This document shows, piece after piece, positions 9,706 through 18,342 of a DNA stretch of 64,000 nt. The DNA is from Arthrobacter sp. CAU 1506. Its GTDB lineage: Bacteria > Actinomycetota > Actinomycetes > Actinomycetales > Micrococcaceae. Each line of letters begins with the position of its first letter. The first letter of the stretch is position 1. The position numbers and the translations under genes are program-made. The notes below the pieces were generated by a model. That model was not told the origin of the DNA. It saw only the letters and a program-made list of their open reading frames with translations, and ran no database searches. The DNA lies in NCBI RefSeq assembly GCF_005047635.1, contig NZ_SUKC01000004.1:124001-188000 (forward strand), written 5' to 3'.

Positions 9706-9963
9706 TTGGATTACACACCTGCTGCCGGAACCGTCACCATGTTCTCCACCACGTGGTGCGGCTACTGCCGTCGCCTGAAGACCCAGTTCGATGCGCAGGG
9801 CATCGGCTACACCGAGATCAACATCGAAGAGGTCCCGGGCACCGCCGAGCTGGTCGAGAAGCTCAACGACGGGAACCAGACGGTTCCCACCCTGCTCTTC
9901 CCTGATGGCAGCAGCGCAACGAATCCGCCGCTCTCGCTGGTCAAGGAGCGCCTGGGCGTCTAG
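9706..9963 (+). CDS. mrx1: Mycoredoxin (glutaredoxin-like, CGYC active site)
   Basis: A small thioredoxin-fold protein of about 85 residues that reduces mycothiol mixed disulfides. The active site is TTWCGYCRRLK, and the cis-proline region NQTVPTLLF follows. A TTG start at 9706 is chosen because AAGGAG lies 5 nt before it, giving MDYTPAAGTVTMFSTTWCGYC; the upstream ATG at 9673 has no good ribosome site. A strong intrinsic terminator follows. The mycothiol-dependent formaldehyde dehydrogenase is the next gene, and arsC elsewhere in the window could be a client. Confidence 0.88.
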   Translation: MDYTPAAGTVTMFSTTWCGYCRRLKTQFDAQGIGYTEINIEEVPGTAELVEKLNDGNQTVPTLLFPDGSSATNPPLSLVKERLGV

Positions 9964-10000
9964 CAACCCCAGGCTCTCCGCCGAAATCCGCCGTGTAGGC

Positions 10001-10059
10001 AACAGGGGCGCCACAGTTTTCATAACAATCGTTTTGGAAATTGTGGCGCCCCTGTTTTC
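10001..10059 (+). terminator. Intrinsic terminator after mycoredoxin
   Basis: Bases 10001-10021 pair with 10036-10056 to form a 21-bp stem with two G-U wobbles and a 14-nt loop. The outer 15 pairs (AACAGGGGCGCCACA) are perfect. A TTTTCTT tract follows. It cleanly separates mycoredoxin from the dehydrogenase operon. Confidence 0.85.
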
Positions 10060-10126
10060 TTCCTAGGATGGGCAAGGTGGCCGACGACGGCCCCGCCAGA
10101 CTTCGCTAGGAAGGAATCACTCCCGC

Positions 10127-11215
10127 ATGGTTCACAAGGTACGGGCAGTAGTGGCCCTGGAAAAGAATGCGCCGGTCTCCATCGAAACCATCCTGGTGCC
10201 GGACCCGGGCCCCGGCGAGGCACTGGTGGACATCCTCACCTGCGGCGTTTGTCATACCGACCTGCACTACAAGCAGGGCGGCATCAACGATGACTTCCCG
10301 TTCCTGCTTGGCCACGAAGCCACCGGCGTGGTCAGCGCCGTCGGCCCCGATGTCACCAACCTGGCGCCCGGCGACCGTGTGATCCTGAACTGGCGCGCGG
10401 TCTGCGGCGAGTGTCGGGCCTGCCAGCGCGGCCAGGCACAGTACTGCTTCAACACCCACAACGCCACCCAGAAGATGACGCTGGAGGACGGCACCGAGCT
10501 CTCCCCCGCCCTGGGCATCGGCGCCTTCGCCGAGAAGACCCTGGTGGCCGCGGGCCAGTGCACCAAGGTGGACGACAACGTCGATCCGGCCGCCGTCGGC
10601 CTGCTCGGCTGCGGAGTCATGGCGGGCATTGGCGCGGCCATCAACACCGGTGAGGTCAAGCGCGGCGAATCCGTCGCCGTGATTGGCTGCGGCGGAGTTG
10701 GCATCGCCGCCATCGCCGGCGCCAAACTGGCCGGGGCCACCACGATCATCGCCGTCGACATCGACGACAACAAGGTGGAGTTGGCCAAGTCGCTGGGTGC
10801 CACGCACGGCATCAACTCCAAGGAACAGGACCCGGTGGAGGCCATCCAGGCGCTGACCGGCGGCAACGGCGCCGACGTCGTGATTGAAGCCGTGGGCCGC
10901 CCGGAAACCTACAAGCAGGCCTTCTACGCCCGCGACCTGGCCGGCCGCGTTGTGCTGGTCGGCGTTCCCACCCCGGATATGAAGCTCGAACTGCCGCTGC
11001 TGGACGTGTTCGGCCGCGGCGGCTCGCTGAAGTCCTCCTGGTACGGCGACTGCCTGCCGTCCCGGGACTTCCCCATGCTGGTCAGCCACTACAAGCAGGG
11101 CAACCTGGACCTGGACGCCTTCGTCACCGAGCGGATCAAGCTGGAGGATGTGGAGGCCGCGTTCGACAAGATGCACGAGGGCAAGGTCCTGCGTTCGGTG
11201 GTGGAAGTAGCATGA
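10127..11215 (+). CDS. mscR: S-(hydroxymethyl)mycothiol dehydrogenase
   Basis: A 362-residue zinc-dependent medium-chain dehydrogenase that oxidises the formaldehyde-mycothiol adduct using NAD+, a cytoplasmic detoxification step. Visible are the catalytic zinc ligand [16 protein letters not shown], the four structural-zinc cysteines in [15 protein letters not shown], and the Rossmann glycine motif [10 protein letters not shown]. Length matches the family. It overlaps the downstream MBL-fold gene by ATGA, so the two are translationally coupled. The preceding mycoredoxin supports a mycothiol-based thiol system. Confidence 0.92.
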   Translation: MVHKVRAVVALEKNAPVSIETILVPDPGPGEALVDILTCGVCHTDLHYKQGGINDDFPFLLGHEATGVVSAVGPDVTNLAPGDRVILNWRAVCGECRACQRGQAQYCFNTHNATQKMTLEDGTELSPALGIGAFAEKTLVAAGQCTKVDDNVDPAAVGLLGCGVMAGIGAAINTGEVKRGESVAVIGCGGVGIAAIAGAKLAGATTIIAVDIDDNKVELAKSLGATHGINSKEQDPVEAIQALTGGNGADVVIEAVGRPETYKQAFYARDLAGRVVLVGVPTPDMKLELPLLDVFGRGGSLKSSWYGDCLPSRDFPMLVSHYKQGNLDLDAFVTERIKLEDVEAAFDKMHEGKVLRSVVEVA

Positions 11216-11841
11216 GCGCCACCATCGAAAACCTGGTCACCTCGGGCACCTTCTCGCTGGACGGCGGCACCTGGGATGTAGACAACAACGTCTGGATCGT
11301 CGGGGACGACGCCGAGGTGTTCGTCATCGACCCGGCACACGACCCGCAGGCCATCGCCGCCGCGGTCGGTTCCCGGACCGTGAAGGCCATCCTGCTGACC
11401 CACGGCCACGATGACCACATCCGCGCCGTCGGCGAATTCCGTAACCTGGTGAAGGCCCCGGTCTACCTGCACGACGACGACCGGATGCTCTGGGCCGCGG
11501 TCTTCCCGGACAGCACACCGGACCACTCGATCAAGGACGGCGACACGTTCGAGGTCGCGGGAACACAGCTGAAGGCCATCCACACCCCCGGCCACTCCCC
11601 CGGCTCGGTCTGCTTCCACCTGGAATCGGCAGGCGTGCTGTTCAGCGGCGACACGCTGTTCAACGGCGGCCCCGGCGCTACCGGCCGCAGCTACTCCAGC
11701 TTCGAGACGATCATCGAATCGATCAAGGACAGGCTGCTGACGCTGCCGGCCGACACCACGGTGAACACCGGCCACGGCGATGCCACCAGCATCGGAGCCG
11801 AAGCACCGCAGCTGGACGAGTGGATTGCCCGCGGTCACTGA
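11212..11841 (+). CDS. MBL-fold hydrolase coupled to mycothiol formaldehyde oxidation
   Basis: This is a 209-residue metallo-beta-lactamase fold protein. The metal-binding loop is [12 protein letters not shown], with further ligands in [16 protein letters not shown] and the terminal NTGHGD. It resembles glyoxalase II-type thioesterases. It overlaps the dehydrogenase by 4 nt, and by context it is the likely hydrolase of S-formylmycothiol, releasing formate and mycothiol. That role is inferred from gene order and fold, not from a substrate-specific motif. Confidence 0.85.
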   Translation: MSATIENLVTSGTFSLDGGTWDVDNNVWIVGDDAEVFVIDPAHDPQAIAAAVGSRTVKAILLTHGHDDHIRAVGEFRNLVKAPVYLHDDDRMLWAAVFPDSTPDHSIKDGDTFEVAGTQLKAIHTPGHSPGSVCFHLESAGVLFSGDTLFNGGPGATGRSYSSFETIIESIKDRLLTLPADTTVNTGHGDATSIGAEAPQLDEWIARGH

Positions 11842-11862
11842 TCAGACCGCAAAACCTTGACG

Positions 11863-11906
11863 CACCGCCCGTGCTCAATCCGGCTTCGGCTGGAGCACGG
11901 GCGGTG
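11863..11906. terminator. Hairpin between convergent genes
   Basis: CACCGCCCGTGCTC at 11863-11876 pairs perfectly with GAGCACGGGCGGTG at 11893-11906, giving a 14-bp stem and a 16-nt loop. The stem includes most of the DUF4262 stop codon. It can serve both the MBL gene and, on the other strand, DUF4262; the T-tracts on both sides are short. Confidence 0.65.
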
Positions 11907-12354
11907 TTCCATACAGGGGCTGGGTCAGCACGTCCGGGACGTCCTGTTGCCACGGAAACAGCCCTTGCTCATCCGCCCAGATAGCCTGCAGGCCGCGCAG
12001 CCGGCCTTTGTAAAGGTCCGCGGCGACCAGCAGCACATCCTGCGGCCGCTCAATCCTGGCCAGTGCCACTTTGCGCGGTCGCAGCGCTACTCCCATACCG
12101 GCAACCAACGTCAGGTTGTGGTGGAGCACCCGATGCACCAGCAGGCTGAGGAGGGCGTGCGTTTCCGCATGCATCCGTCCAGTGACAAGGATCTCGGGAT
12201 GCTGCTGCTGCGTCAGCCCGATGGTGTAGCCAAAAGCGGTGTTATCCGCATCGCCCTCGACGATCATGCACTGCCAGCCATACTTGTCGATGGTGCGCAA
12301 CGTCTTCTCTCTGGCCTCCCGATGGGTCAGGCCATCGCATATGTCGCACACCAT
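11875..12354 (-). CDS. DUF4262 domain protein
   Basis: A 159-residue protein starting MVCDICDGLTHREA, the usual opening of DUF4262 proteins, with YTIGLTQQQHPEILV further on. The function of the family is unknown. The ATG at 12354 is preferred because AGAGGAG precedes it and because the family normally starts at the CDICDG motif. A longer reading from 12414 adds 20 residues without support. Two tandem DnaA-box-like sites lie upstream. Confidence 0.8.
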   Translation of the reverse strand: MVCDICDGLTHREAREKTLRTIDKYGWQCMIVEGDADNTAFGYTIGLTQQQHPEILVTGRMHAETHALLSLLVHRVLHHNLTLVAGMGVALRPRKVALARIERPQDVLLVAADLYKGRLRGLQAIWADEQGLFPWQQDVPDVLTQPLYGTPPVLQPKPD

Positions 12355-12424
12355 AGGCTCCTCTGGTCGGGTTGCTGTCCAGCCAGTCTGCGGCCGGATC
12401 CGCCCCGGGGACACCGCCGATTGC

Positions 12425-12452
12425 GCCGATGTGGATAAGCCGATGTGGATAA
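12425..12452 (-). repeat. Two tandem 14-bp repeats, each a perfect DnaA box
   Basis: GCCGATGTGGATAA occurs twice head to tail at 12425-12438 and 12439-12452. Each contains TGTGGATAA, the complement of the DnaA box TTATCCACA. They lie between the end of moaA and the start of DUF4262. The match to the box is direct; binding by DnaA is inference. Confidence 0.7.
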
Positions 12453-12459
12453 GTCACCC

Positions 12460-13569
12460 TCAGCCGCCGATATAGTGCATCTCCACTTTTCGCCCCGGCC
12501 AGCCGGCAGCCGGCGGAGCGCCCCTCCGGGCCGACGCGTCTCCGGGTGGGGCACCAACGCCCGGTGTCTCGGCGCTGCGCAGCTCCGAATAGCGGTCCGA
12601 CCGGCGGCGCCACACACCGGCAAGCACGCCGGCCAGTTCGTCGTCATCGGCGCCACCGCGCAGCAGAGCCCTCAAGTCGGTGCCTCCGACGCCGAACAGG
12701 CAGGTGAACAGCTTCCCGTCGGTACTCAGCCGCGCCCGGGTGCAGCCGTGGCAGAACGCCTGCGTGACACTGGAAATCGTTCCGATCTCGCCGCCGCCGT
12801 CGCGGTACCTGAACCGTGCTGCGGTCTCGCCTGCGTAGCGAGGGGCCAGCGGTTCCAGCGGGAACTCGACGTCGATCCGGCGCACCACGTCCGCCGAAGG
12901 GAGCACTTGGGCCAGGTTCCAGCCGTTGGTTGAACCGACGTCCATGTATTCGATGAACCGCACCACATGCCCCGTACCGCGGAAGTGCTGCGCCATGGCG
13001 AGGATGCCGTCGTCGTTCAGTCCGCGCTTGACCACCATGTTTACCTTCACCGGGCCCAGCCCGGCAGCTGCCGCGGCCCCAATCGCCTCCAGCACCGTGG
13101 CCACCGGGTAGTCGACGTCGTTCATCTGGCGGAAGGTGGCGTCATCGACGGAGTCCAGCGAGACCGTTACCCGTGACAGCCCTGCGGCTTTCAGTGCCTC
13201 CGCCTTGCGTGCCAGCACCGAACCGTTCGTGGTCATCGCGAGGTCCAGGGGCCGGCCTTCGGGCGTGCGCAGTTCGGCCAGCCCGGCCACCAGATGTTCG
13301 ATGCCACGCCGCAGCAGCGGTTCGCCGCCGGTCAGCCGGATCTTTTCCACCCCCAGTGCGGCCGCTATCCGGGCTACCCGGGTGATCTCTTCGAAGCTGA
13401 GCAGCTCGTCCTTCGGTAAGAAGACGAAGTCGCGCCCGAAGATTTCCTTGGGCATGCAGTAGACGCAGCGGAAGTTACACCGGTCGGTCACGGAGATCCG
13501 CAGATCCCGCAGCGGCCGGCCCAATGCGTCGTTCAGAATGTTCGGACCGTGCTGTGCTGGCCCGTCCAT
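12460..13569 (-). CDS. moaA: GTP 3',8-cyclase MoaA (molybdenum cofactor biosynthesis)
   Basis: A 369-residue radical-SAM enzyme for the first step of molybdopterin synthesis. The N-terminal cluster motif is [12 protein letters not shown] (C31, C35, C38); [11 protein letters not shown] binds SAM. The C-terminal cluster ligands are [19 protein letters not shown], and the chain ends in the catalytic Gly-Gly. A proline/alanine-rich stretch just before the end makes the tail slightly longer than usual. No other moa gene is adjacent. Confidence 0.95.
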   Translation of the reverse strand: MDGPAQHGPNILNDALGRPLRDLRISVTDRCNFRCVYCMPKEIFGRDFVFLPKDELLSFEEITRVARIAAALGVEKIRLTGGEPLLRRGIEHLVAGLAELRTPEGRPLDLAMTTNGSVLARKAEALKAAGLSRVTVSLDSVDDATFRQMNDVDYPVATVLEAIGAAAAAGLGPVKVNMVVKRGLNDDGILAMAQHFRGTGHVVRFIEYMDVGSTNGWNLAQVLPSADVVRRIDVEFPLEPLAPRYAGETAARFRYRDGGGEIGTISSVTQAFCHGCTRARLSTDGKLFTCLFGVGGTDLRALLRGGADDDELAGVLAGVWRRRSDRYSELRSAETPGVGAPPGDASARRGAPPAAGWPGRKVEMHYIGG

Positions 13570-13609
13570 GGTGCGCCTCCACCGTGCCGGGACTTGAAGT
13601 CCTTCCAGA

Positions 13610-14404
13610 CTAGGCGGGCTGCACCCGGACTACAACGGGCGCCGGCACCCGTCCGACCAGCTCGCCGAACGCCCCGTCCCGCACCTCGGCGTGGCCGGAG
13701 TAGGCGGTCCGCAGCGACTGTTCCACCGTGGCGACGCTCAGCCCGGGTACCAGGTCCTCGGCCGAGCCGGCGGTCGCCGGATCCCAGTCCAGTCCGAGCG
13801 CGTCGTAACTGGCCGTGAGCACTTCCCGCAGCGGAGCCGAATCCTGCACCACCACCACCGAGGAAAAGAGCCACGCCCCGGCAACTACCCGTTGGGCGGT
13901 CCCCACCAGCTTGACCCGTCGCAGCGGATCGAGGGCGTACGCGCCGTGAATACTGAACTCGCCGGGGCAGTACTCCCCCGGGATTTCGCCGACGGCGGCA
14001 AGCACCCCCGCGTCGCGCAAGCCACCGGCGATGAGCTCGCCGAACTGGCTGAAGCGCCGCTTCGCGCCGGCAATGGCGTCCGCCAGCGGTTCCACATGGT
14101 CCAGCACCAGGCAACCCTCGTGGTACGCCGCGGCACGGCCGCCTGCTTTGCGAACCAGCGGCTCGAAACCGAGCTCGCGGCAGCGCCGTGCTGCCTCCTG
14201 AAAACCGGGCAGGTGTGCGTCACGCTGGCCAAACGCCACCGTCGGCGCCGGACGGTAGACGCGCATTGTGGGGCCCAGCCGTCCCTGCTTCGCGGCGGCC
14301 AGCAGTTCCAGCCCGTACTGCAGGTCCGCTTCCGCACCGAACGATGCCGGCTGGTGGACCCATTCCAGTCCGCCAGCGGCCTGCGCTGCCTGCTCCAACG
14401 TCAT
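13610..14404 (-). CDS. Lipoate-protein ligase A family protein
   Basis: A 264-residue BPL/LplA/LipB-fold protein. Visible are [15 protein letters not shown], the ligand-binding loop [14 protein letters not shown] (a relaxed form of the RRxGGGAVYHD loop of LplA), and [13 protein letters not shown] with the conserved lysine. The ATG at 14404 follows GAGGA at a 7-nt spacing; the same frame stays open far upstream only because it mirrors the opposite-strand gene. The exact acyl donor and acceptor are not predictable, since the family includes ligases and octanoyltransferases. Confidence 0.8.
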   Translation of the reverse strand: MTLEQAAQAAGGLEWVHQPASFGAEADLQYGLELLAAAKQGRLGPTMRVYRPAPTVAFGQRDAHLPGFQEAARRCRELGFEPLVRKAGGRAAAYHEGCLVLDHVEPLADAIAGAKRRFSQFGELIAGGLRDAGVLAAVGEIPGEYCPGEFSIHGAYALDPLRRVKLVGTAQRVVAGAWLFSSVVVVQDSAPLREVLTASYDALGLDWDPATAGSAEDLVPGLSVATVEQSLRTAYSGHAEVRDGAFGELVGRVPAPVVVRVQPA

Positions 14405-14551
14405 GCCTGCTTCCTCAACGTGCTCATCCGCGTGCCGGGCGGGGCGGAATACCTTTGCCATCTTACGGCCCGGCCAGCCGCCCGCGCCCTCCTGCCCGCG
14501 TCCCGGCGCGTATGGATCCGTCCGGGGCGGCGGACACGGAATAATAGCCAT

Positions 14552-15175
14552 GTGCCTTCTCCCCAAACCCCGCTTATTTTGCTCGGCGGCGCCTCCGGTT
14601 CCGGCAAGTCCTATCTGGCGGCCCGGTTCGGCAACCCACACGTAGAGCTCGACGGGTTCTACCGGGAGATCGGCGAGCACACCGCTGCGTCGCCGCTGCC
14701 GCAGACACCTTACGGAGAGATCGACTGGGACCATCCCGGCACCTGGAACAGCGACGCCGCGGCCCGCGCGATGGTGCAGTTGCTGCAGACCGGGCACACC
14801 GAGATCCCCAACTACTCCATCGCCACTTCCAGCTACAGCGGATACCGCACGGTGGCTCTTGCCGCTGGCCCGGTGGTCGCCGAGGGCATTTTCGCCGATT
14901 CCGTCCTGGCCCCGCTGCGCGGCCTCGGCGTGGAGGTGGACGCCATCTTCATCAAGGTCCCTCCCATCACGACGGCGGTGCGCCGACTGGCCCGCGACCT
15001 GCGCGAGCACCGCAAACCGCTGCCGTTCCTGCTCAAGCGCGGCTGGGCCCTCTTCCGCTCCGAACGAGGCGTGCGGGAACGCTACCTGAAAGCAGGGTTC
15101 CGTGCCGTCGCTAAGCGGCAGGTGAAGAAGGAATTGGCCGCCTTGCAGCCGCTGTCGGTCGGCGGGCGGCAGTAA
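14552..15175 (+). CDS. Uridine kinase-like P-loop kinase
   Basis: A 207-residue P-loop NTPase starting at GTG 14552. The Walker A is GGASGSGKSYLA near residue 15, followed by VELDGFYREIG and the acidic EIDWDHPGTW, as in uridine kinases and phosphoribulokinase relatives. A basic helical region, REHRKPLPFLLKRGW, lies near the C-terminus. No clear ribosome binding site precedes the GTG, so the message may be close to leaderless. It is divergent from the lipoate-ligase-like gene. Substrate assignment is by family only. Confidence 0.8.
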   Translation: MPSPQTPLILLGGASGSGKSYLAARFGNPHVELDGFYREIGEHTAASPLPQTPYGEIDWDHPGTWNSDAAARAMVQLLQTGHTEIPNYSIATSSYSGYRTVALAAGPVVAEGIFADSVLAPLRGLGVEVDAIFIKVPPITTAVRRLARDLREHRKPLPFLLKRGWALFRSERGVRERYLKAGFRAVAKRQVKKELAALQPLSVGGRQ

Positions 15176-15185
15176 GCTACCGGAA

Positions 15186-15788
15186 CTACTCGGTGACGTC
15201 CCACATCCGGCGCCACCAGCGGCGCTTCGGCTCGGGCTCCGGGCTCTCTTCTGCCTCTGCTTCGGCCCTGACGGCCCGGCGTTCGCGCCAGCGTTCGACT
15301 TCATACTCCAGGTCGCGGGTCTTGGTGATGACCGGCGGGCCGCCCTGCAATTGGCGCCGCGCGTTGACCACGCGGGCGTTGAAATCCTCCAAGATCTCGC
15401 GCACCTGCCGTTCCGCGACCTGTTGGTCCAGCCGGCCATCCAGCTCTGCGTCCTCGGTGCGCAACAGCAGGGCTTCGGGTCCCAGCCCGGTGAGGTGTTC
15501 GCGCTCGATCAACCCCTTGAGCCACCAGTCGGGGTCGTATCCGTTTCCCAGGTTCGGGATCGGTTTTCCGGCATATTTCAGGTCGTCGAACTCGCCCCGC
15601 GCCATGGCCTCCCGGACCAGGTAATCGGCTCGCCGGGAGGCGTCCATCTCGCGGATTTTCCGCTGCTTCTCCTCTTCCGCAGCGGTCAGTTCTTCATCCT
15701 CCGGGCTGGCCTGGCCTTGTTCCCGCGCGGCGCGCAACTCGGCGGCCCGTTCCCATCGCCGGCTGTTGTCCTCCGCAGCCCTGCCCAT
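15186..15788 (-). CDS. DUF1992 / DnaJ-C28-like domain protein
   Basis: A 200-residue protein with the DUF1992 signature: REAMARGEFDDLKYAGKPIPN followed by DPDWWLKGLIERE. A charged coiled-coil region follows, and the C-terminus is EPEPKRRWWRRMWDVTE. The domain is named after DNAJC28 but lacks a J-domain here. Its function is unknown. It starts just upstream of, and divergent from, RNase Z, and converges closely on the kinase gene (10 bases apart). Confidence 0.85.
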   Translation of the reverse strand: MGRAAEDNSRRWERAAELRAAREQGQASPEDEELTAAEEEKQRKIREMDASRRADYLVREAMARGEFDDLKYAGKPIPNLGNGYDPDWWLKGLIEREHLTGLGPEALLLRTEDAELDGRLDQQVAERQVREILEDFNARVVNARRQLQGGPPVITKTRDLEYEVERWRERRAVRAEAEAEESPEPEPKRRWWRRMWDVTE

Positions 15789-15901
15789 CTCTCCTCACCG
15801 CCTCCGTAGAGCCTCTGCCCGGTTGCTCGGTCACCGAGCAATTGCTGATATTTTCCCAGCCCGGTCCACACGCGGCAATGTGCGGTGGCAGACTCGGAGC
15901 C

Positions 15902-16798
15902 ATGCGCACCTTCGTTGTCCTCGGCACCGCCTCGCAGGCCCCCACCCGGACCCGCAATCACAACGGCTACCTGTTGCGCTGGGACAGCGAAGGGCTCTTG
16001 TTCGATCCGGGCGAGGGAACGCAGCGGCAAATGATCCTGGCCGGAGTCTCGGCCAGCCGGATTACCCGGATCTGCATCACGCACGTGCACGGTGACCACT
16101 GCTACGGCCTGCCGGGCGTTCTCTCCCGGATGGTTCTGGATGGGGTTGAGCATCCGGTCCATCTGCACTACCCGGCCTCGGGCGAGGAGGTGGTTCGGGC
16201 GTTGGTCTCGCTCGCTACCCCGGGATTGGACCTCCACCTGCACCCGCACGGCGCGGCCGGCGCCGTTGCCGAAGGACTGGACGTACAACCGCTGGACCAC
16301 CGGATCGAGGCCTACGGTTACCGGTTGACGGAGCCCGAGGGCCGCAGCTTGGTGCCCGAACGGCTCGCAGCCGCCGGGATTGCCGGCCCCGACGTCGGAC
16401 GCCTCCAGTACCAGCGATCCCTGAACGGTGTGCGGCTGGAAGATGTGAGCGTACCGCGGCCGGGCCAGAGGTTCGCCTTCGTCATGGACACAGCAGTCTG
16501 TCCCGGTGCCGAGGAACTCGCGGACGGCGCTGACCTGTTGGTGGCCGAGTGCACCTTCAGCGACGACGACGGCGTGCTGGCGGCGCGATACCGTCACCTC
16601 ACGGCGGGACAGGCAGGCGATCTAGCTGCCCGCGGCGGTGTGGGCTTGCTGGTGCTCACGCACTTCTCGTCGCGCTATGCCAATGTGTCCCCGCTGGCTG
16701 AGCAAGCCGTCGCCCGTGCAGGGAACACCGCCGTCGTCATGGCGCAGGATTTGGACGTGATCCCCTTTCCGAAGCGCCGGGAGTCTGCCGCAACCTAA
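15902..16798 (+). CDS. rnz: Ribonuclease Z (tRNA 3' endonuclease)
   Basis: This is a 298-residue MBL-fold nuclease that trims tRNA 3' ends. The protein starts MRTFVVLGTASQAPTRTRNHN, and the metal-binding motif is ITHVHGDHCYGLPGVL. It then has FVMDTAVC, VAECTFSDDD and VLTHFSSRY, the usual C-terminal metal and product-binding elements. The ATG at 15902 gives the family's standard N-terminus; a longer in-frame opening at 15842 is rejected. Confidence 0.92.
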   Translation: MRTFVVLGTASQAPTRTRNHNGYLLRWDSEGLLFDPGEGTQRQMILAGVSASRITRICITHVHGDHCYGLPGVLSRMVLDGVEHPVHLHYPASGEEVVRALVSLATPGLDLHLHPHGAAGAVAEGLDVQPLDHRIEAYGYRLTEPEGRSLVPERLAAAGIAGPDVGRLQYQRSLNGVRLEDVSVPRPGQRFAFVMDTAVCPGAEELADGADLLVAECTFSDDDGVLAARYRHLTAGQAGDLAARGGVGLLVLTHFSSRYANVSPLAEQAVARAGNTAVVMAQDLDVIPFPKRRESAAT

Positions 16799-16908
16799 GG
16801 ACATGCGCCAGTACGGAGGCCTCGGTTGTCGCCGCCTCCGCCACTGAAGTGATTCTCGGTCAGCAATCCAGCACGCCTCGGCCGGCGGCACAGGACCAGT
16901 CCGTCTGC

Positions 16909-17550
16909 CTAGGGAAGGATCTTCAGCGCCGTATCCCAATTGAAGTGCTGATGCTCCGGATTCGTCTGCAGCGCCATGACCAGCAGCATGAACGCCTCCA
17001 GTTCCCGGGCCCACCGCAGCGGACCGGTATCTATCGGACGCATGCCCGAGCCAGCGACGAGAGCACTGACTTTCTCCTTCGCCTCTTCGGAATCACCCGC
17101 GATGAAGACGTCGAGGGGTTGGCCGGCCACGTTGCCGGCCAACAGGGTCTTGGCAAAGGTGGTGTTGAACGCCTTCACTACCTCTGCACGCCCGGCCAGC
17201 ATGGCCGCGGTTTCCTCGGCCGCCGAAGACCCGGGTGCCGTGGTGAGCCGGTCCATGGTGGCGAAGTCAACCGGGTTGCTGATGTCGACAACCACCTTCC
17301 CGTCCAGGCCGTCGCTGTATTCCAGAATCACTTCCCTGGCCGCGCCGTGGGGAACCGCCAGGATCACCACGTTGCTGGTCAAAGGGCTCCCCATATAGGC
17401 GCCGGTGACGCCTGCTCCAAGCGACTCGATCAGGTCCCGCATCTGGTTGTCGTTCCGGCCAATGATTCGCACGTTGTTTCGGCCGTGGAGCAGTCGAGTA
17501 GCAATACCGCGGGCCATTTGGCCGCTGCCAATGATGTCAATTTCCGCCAT
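16909..17550 (-). CDS. NADP-binding reductase of the F420-oxidoreductase type
   Basis: A 213-residue Rossmann protein. It opens MAEIDIIGSGQMARGIATRLL, the dinucleotide motif, with R-x-x in IIGRND suggesting NADPH. NVVILAVPHGA and KVVVDISNPVDF follow, then EVVKAFNTTFA, as in NADPH-dependent F420 reductases and related NADP oxidoreductases. The start is 22 nt after the hsp20 stop, so the two are probably cotranscribed. F420 use cannot be shown from this sequence. Confidence 0.8.
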   Translation of the reverse strand: MAEIDIIGSGQMARGIATRLLHGRNNVRIIGRNDNQMRDLIESLGAGVTGAYMGSPLTSNVVILAVPHGAAREVILEYSDGLDGKVVVDISNPVDFATMDRLTTAPGSSAAEETAAMLAGRAEVVKAFNTTFAKTLLAGNVAGQPLDVFIAGDSEEAKEKVSALVAGSGMRPIDTGPLRWARELEAFMLLVMALQTNPEHQHFNWDTALKILP

Positions 17551-17572
17551 GATGCTTCACTTCGAGGTTCGA

Positions 17573-18001
17573 TTAGTTAATCGGGATCCGCTGGTGCGGG
17601 GGCTCCTCGCCGGCCCGCGGAATGGGTGCCCGGATTTCAAGCACGCCGTCCTTGTAGGTCGCGGTGATGTCCTCACTCTTAACCCCCGGAGGCAGCGGCA
17701 CGCTGCGGAAGAAGGAGCCGTAGCGGAATTCGGACCGGTAGTTGCCTTTGTCCTTCTGCTCGGTCCGCTCCTGCCGTTCCGCACGAATCTGGAGCTGCCC
17801 CTCGGAAAGCGTGACTTGCACGTCCTTTGCCGGATCAACGCCTGGAAGTTCGGCGCGAATCGTCAAGGTGTCGTCCTTGACTTCCTCCTCGACGCGGATC
17901 ATGGATTTCTCCGTGTCGCCTTCGAAGAATCGGCGGAACGGCTCCATCAGTTCAAAGGGCGAACGGCGCTCAAACGGCGACCACCTCAGCAAATCACTCA
18001 T
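17573..18001 (-). CDS. Hsp20 / alpha-crystallin small heat-shock protein
   Basis: A 142-residue holdase chaperone. The N-terminus is MSDLLRWSPFERRSPFELMEPFRRFF; the alpha-crystallin domain follows, with LTIRAELPGVDPAKDVQVTL and GVLEIRAPIPRA, ending in a short RIPIN tail that fits the I-x-I motif. The ATG at 18001 is 8 nt after AGGAG; an in-frame GTG at 18010 overlaps this site. It resembles HspX/Acr-type proteins of actinomycetes. A perfect 10-bp inverted repeat lies about 65-95 nt upstream and may be an operator. Confidence 0.92.
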   Translation of the reverse strand: MSDLLRWSPFERRSPFELMEPFRRFFEGDTEKSMIRVEEEVKDDTLTIRAELPGVDPAKDVQVTLSEGQLQIRAERQERTEQKDKGNYRSEFRYGSFFRSVPLPPGVKSEDITATYKDGVLEIRAPIPRAGEEPPHQRIPIN

Positions 18002-18342
18002 TATCTTCACTCCTCAGGCACCAGGCGCAGACAGAGCGCCTGCGCTCAGATCTCGGTCCATGGTGCGGCCGTGAAAAGCTGAAAAATTCACGGCCGTAAC
18101 CGCTATCGTTTTTCTTGCCCCCTCAGATACGCATGGAGTTTATCCCTGCTCCCGCCTCGCGTGAAGGGCCCCATGAGAACTCGCAGGTCAGGTGCCTTGG
18201 TCGCAAGCTGCCGGACCGTGCACCCGCTGCACCGGTGCCTGCCCTGCAATCCGCATTCTGGCTAAACTGAAGGCCTGAGACTGGCCGACCAGCCACTCGA
18301 CGATGTCAGGCCAGCGCTGTCGGCAGCCCGTGAGGGGGAGGC
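18002..18342. promoter_or_regulatory. Divergent intergenic region with a 10-bp inverted repeat
   Basis: This 341-base gap separates the divergent hsp20 and alcohol dehydrogenase genes. CGGCCGTGAA at 18066-18075 and TTCACGGCCG at 18087-18096 form a perfect inverted repeat with an 11-base A-rich spacer. Because both neighbours start here, a terminator makes little sense and an operator is more likely. It matches neither HAIR (CTTGAGT-N7-ACTCAAG) nor CIRCE. No gene was seen in the gap. Confidence 0.55.

Noticed and set aside
10106-11176. 356-residue antisense frame over the mycothiol formaldehyde dehydrogenase
   Set aside because: Composition is typical of a complementary-strand shadow (Val/Gly/Ala/His-rich), and the plus-strand dehydrogenase is unmistakable.
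14405-15439. Upstream extension of the lipoate-ligase-like frame to 609 residues
   Set aside because: The added part is antisense to the P-loop kinase, and a good ribosome site marks the ATG at 14404.
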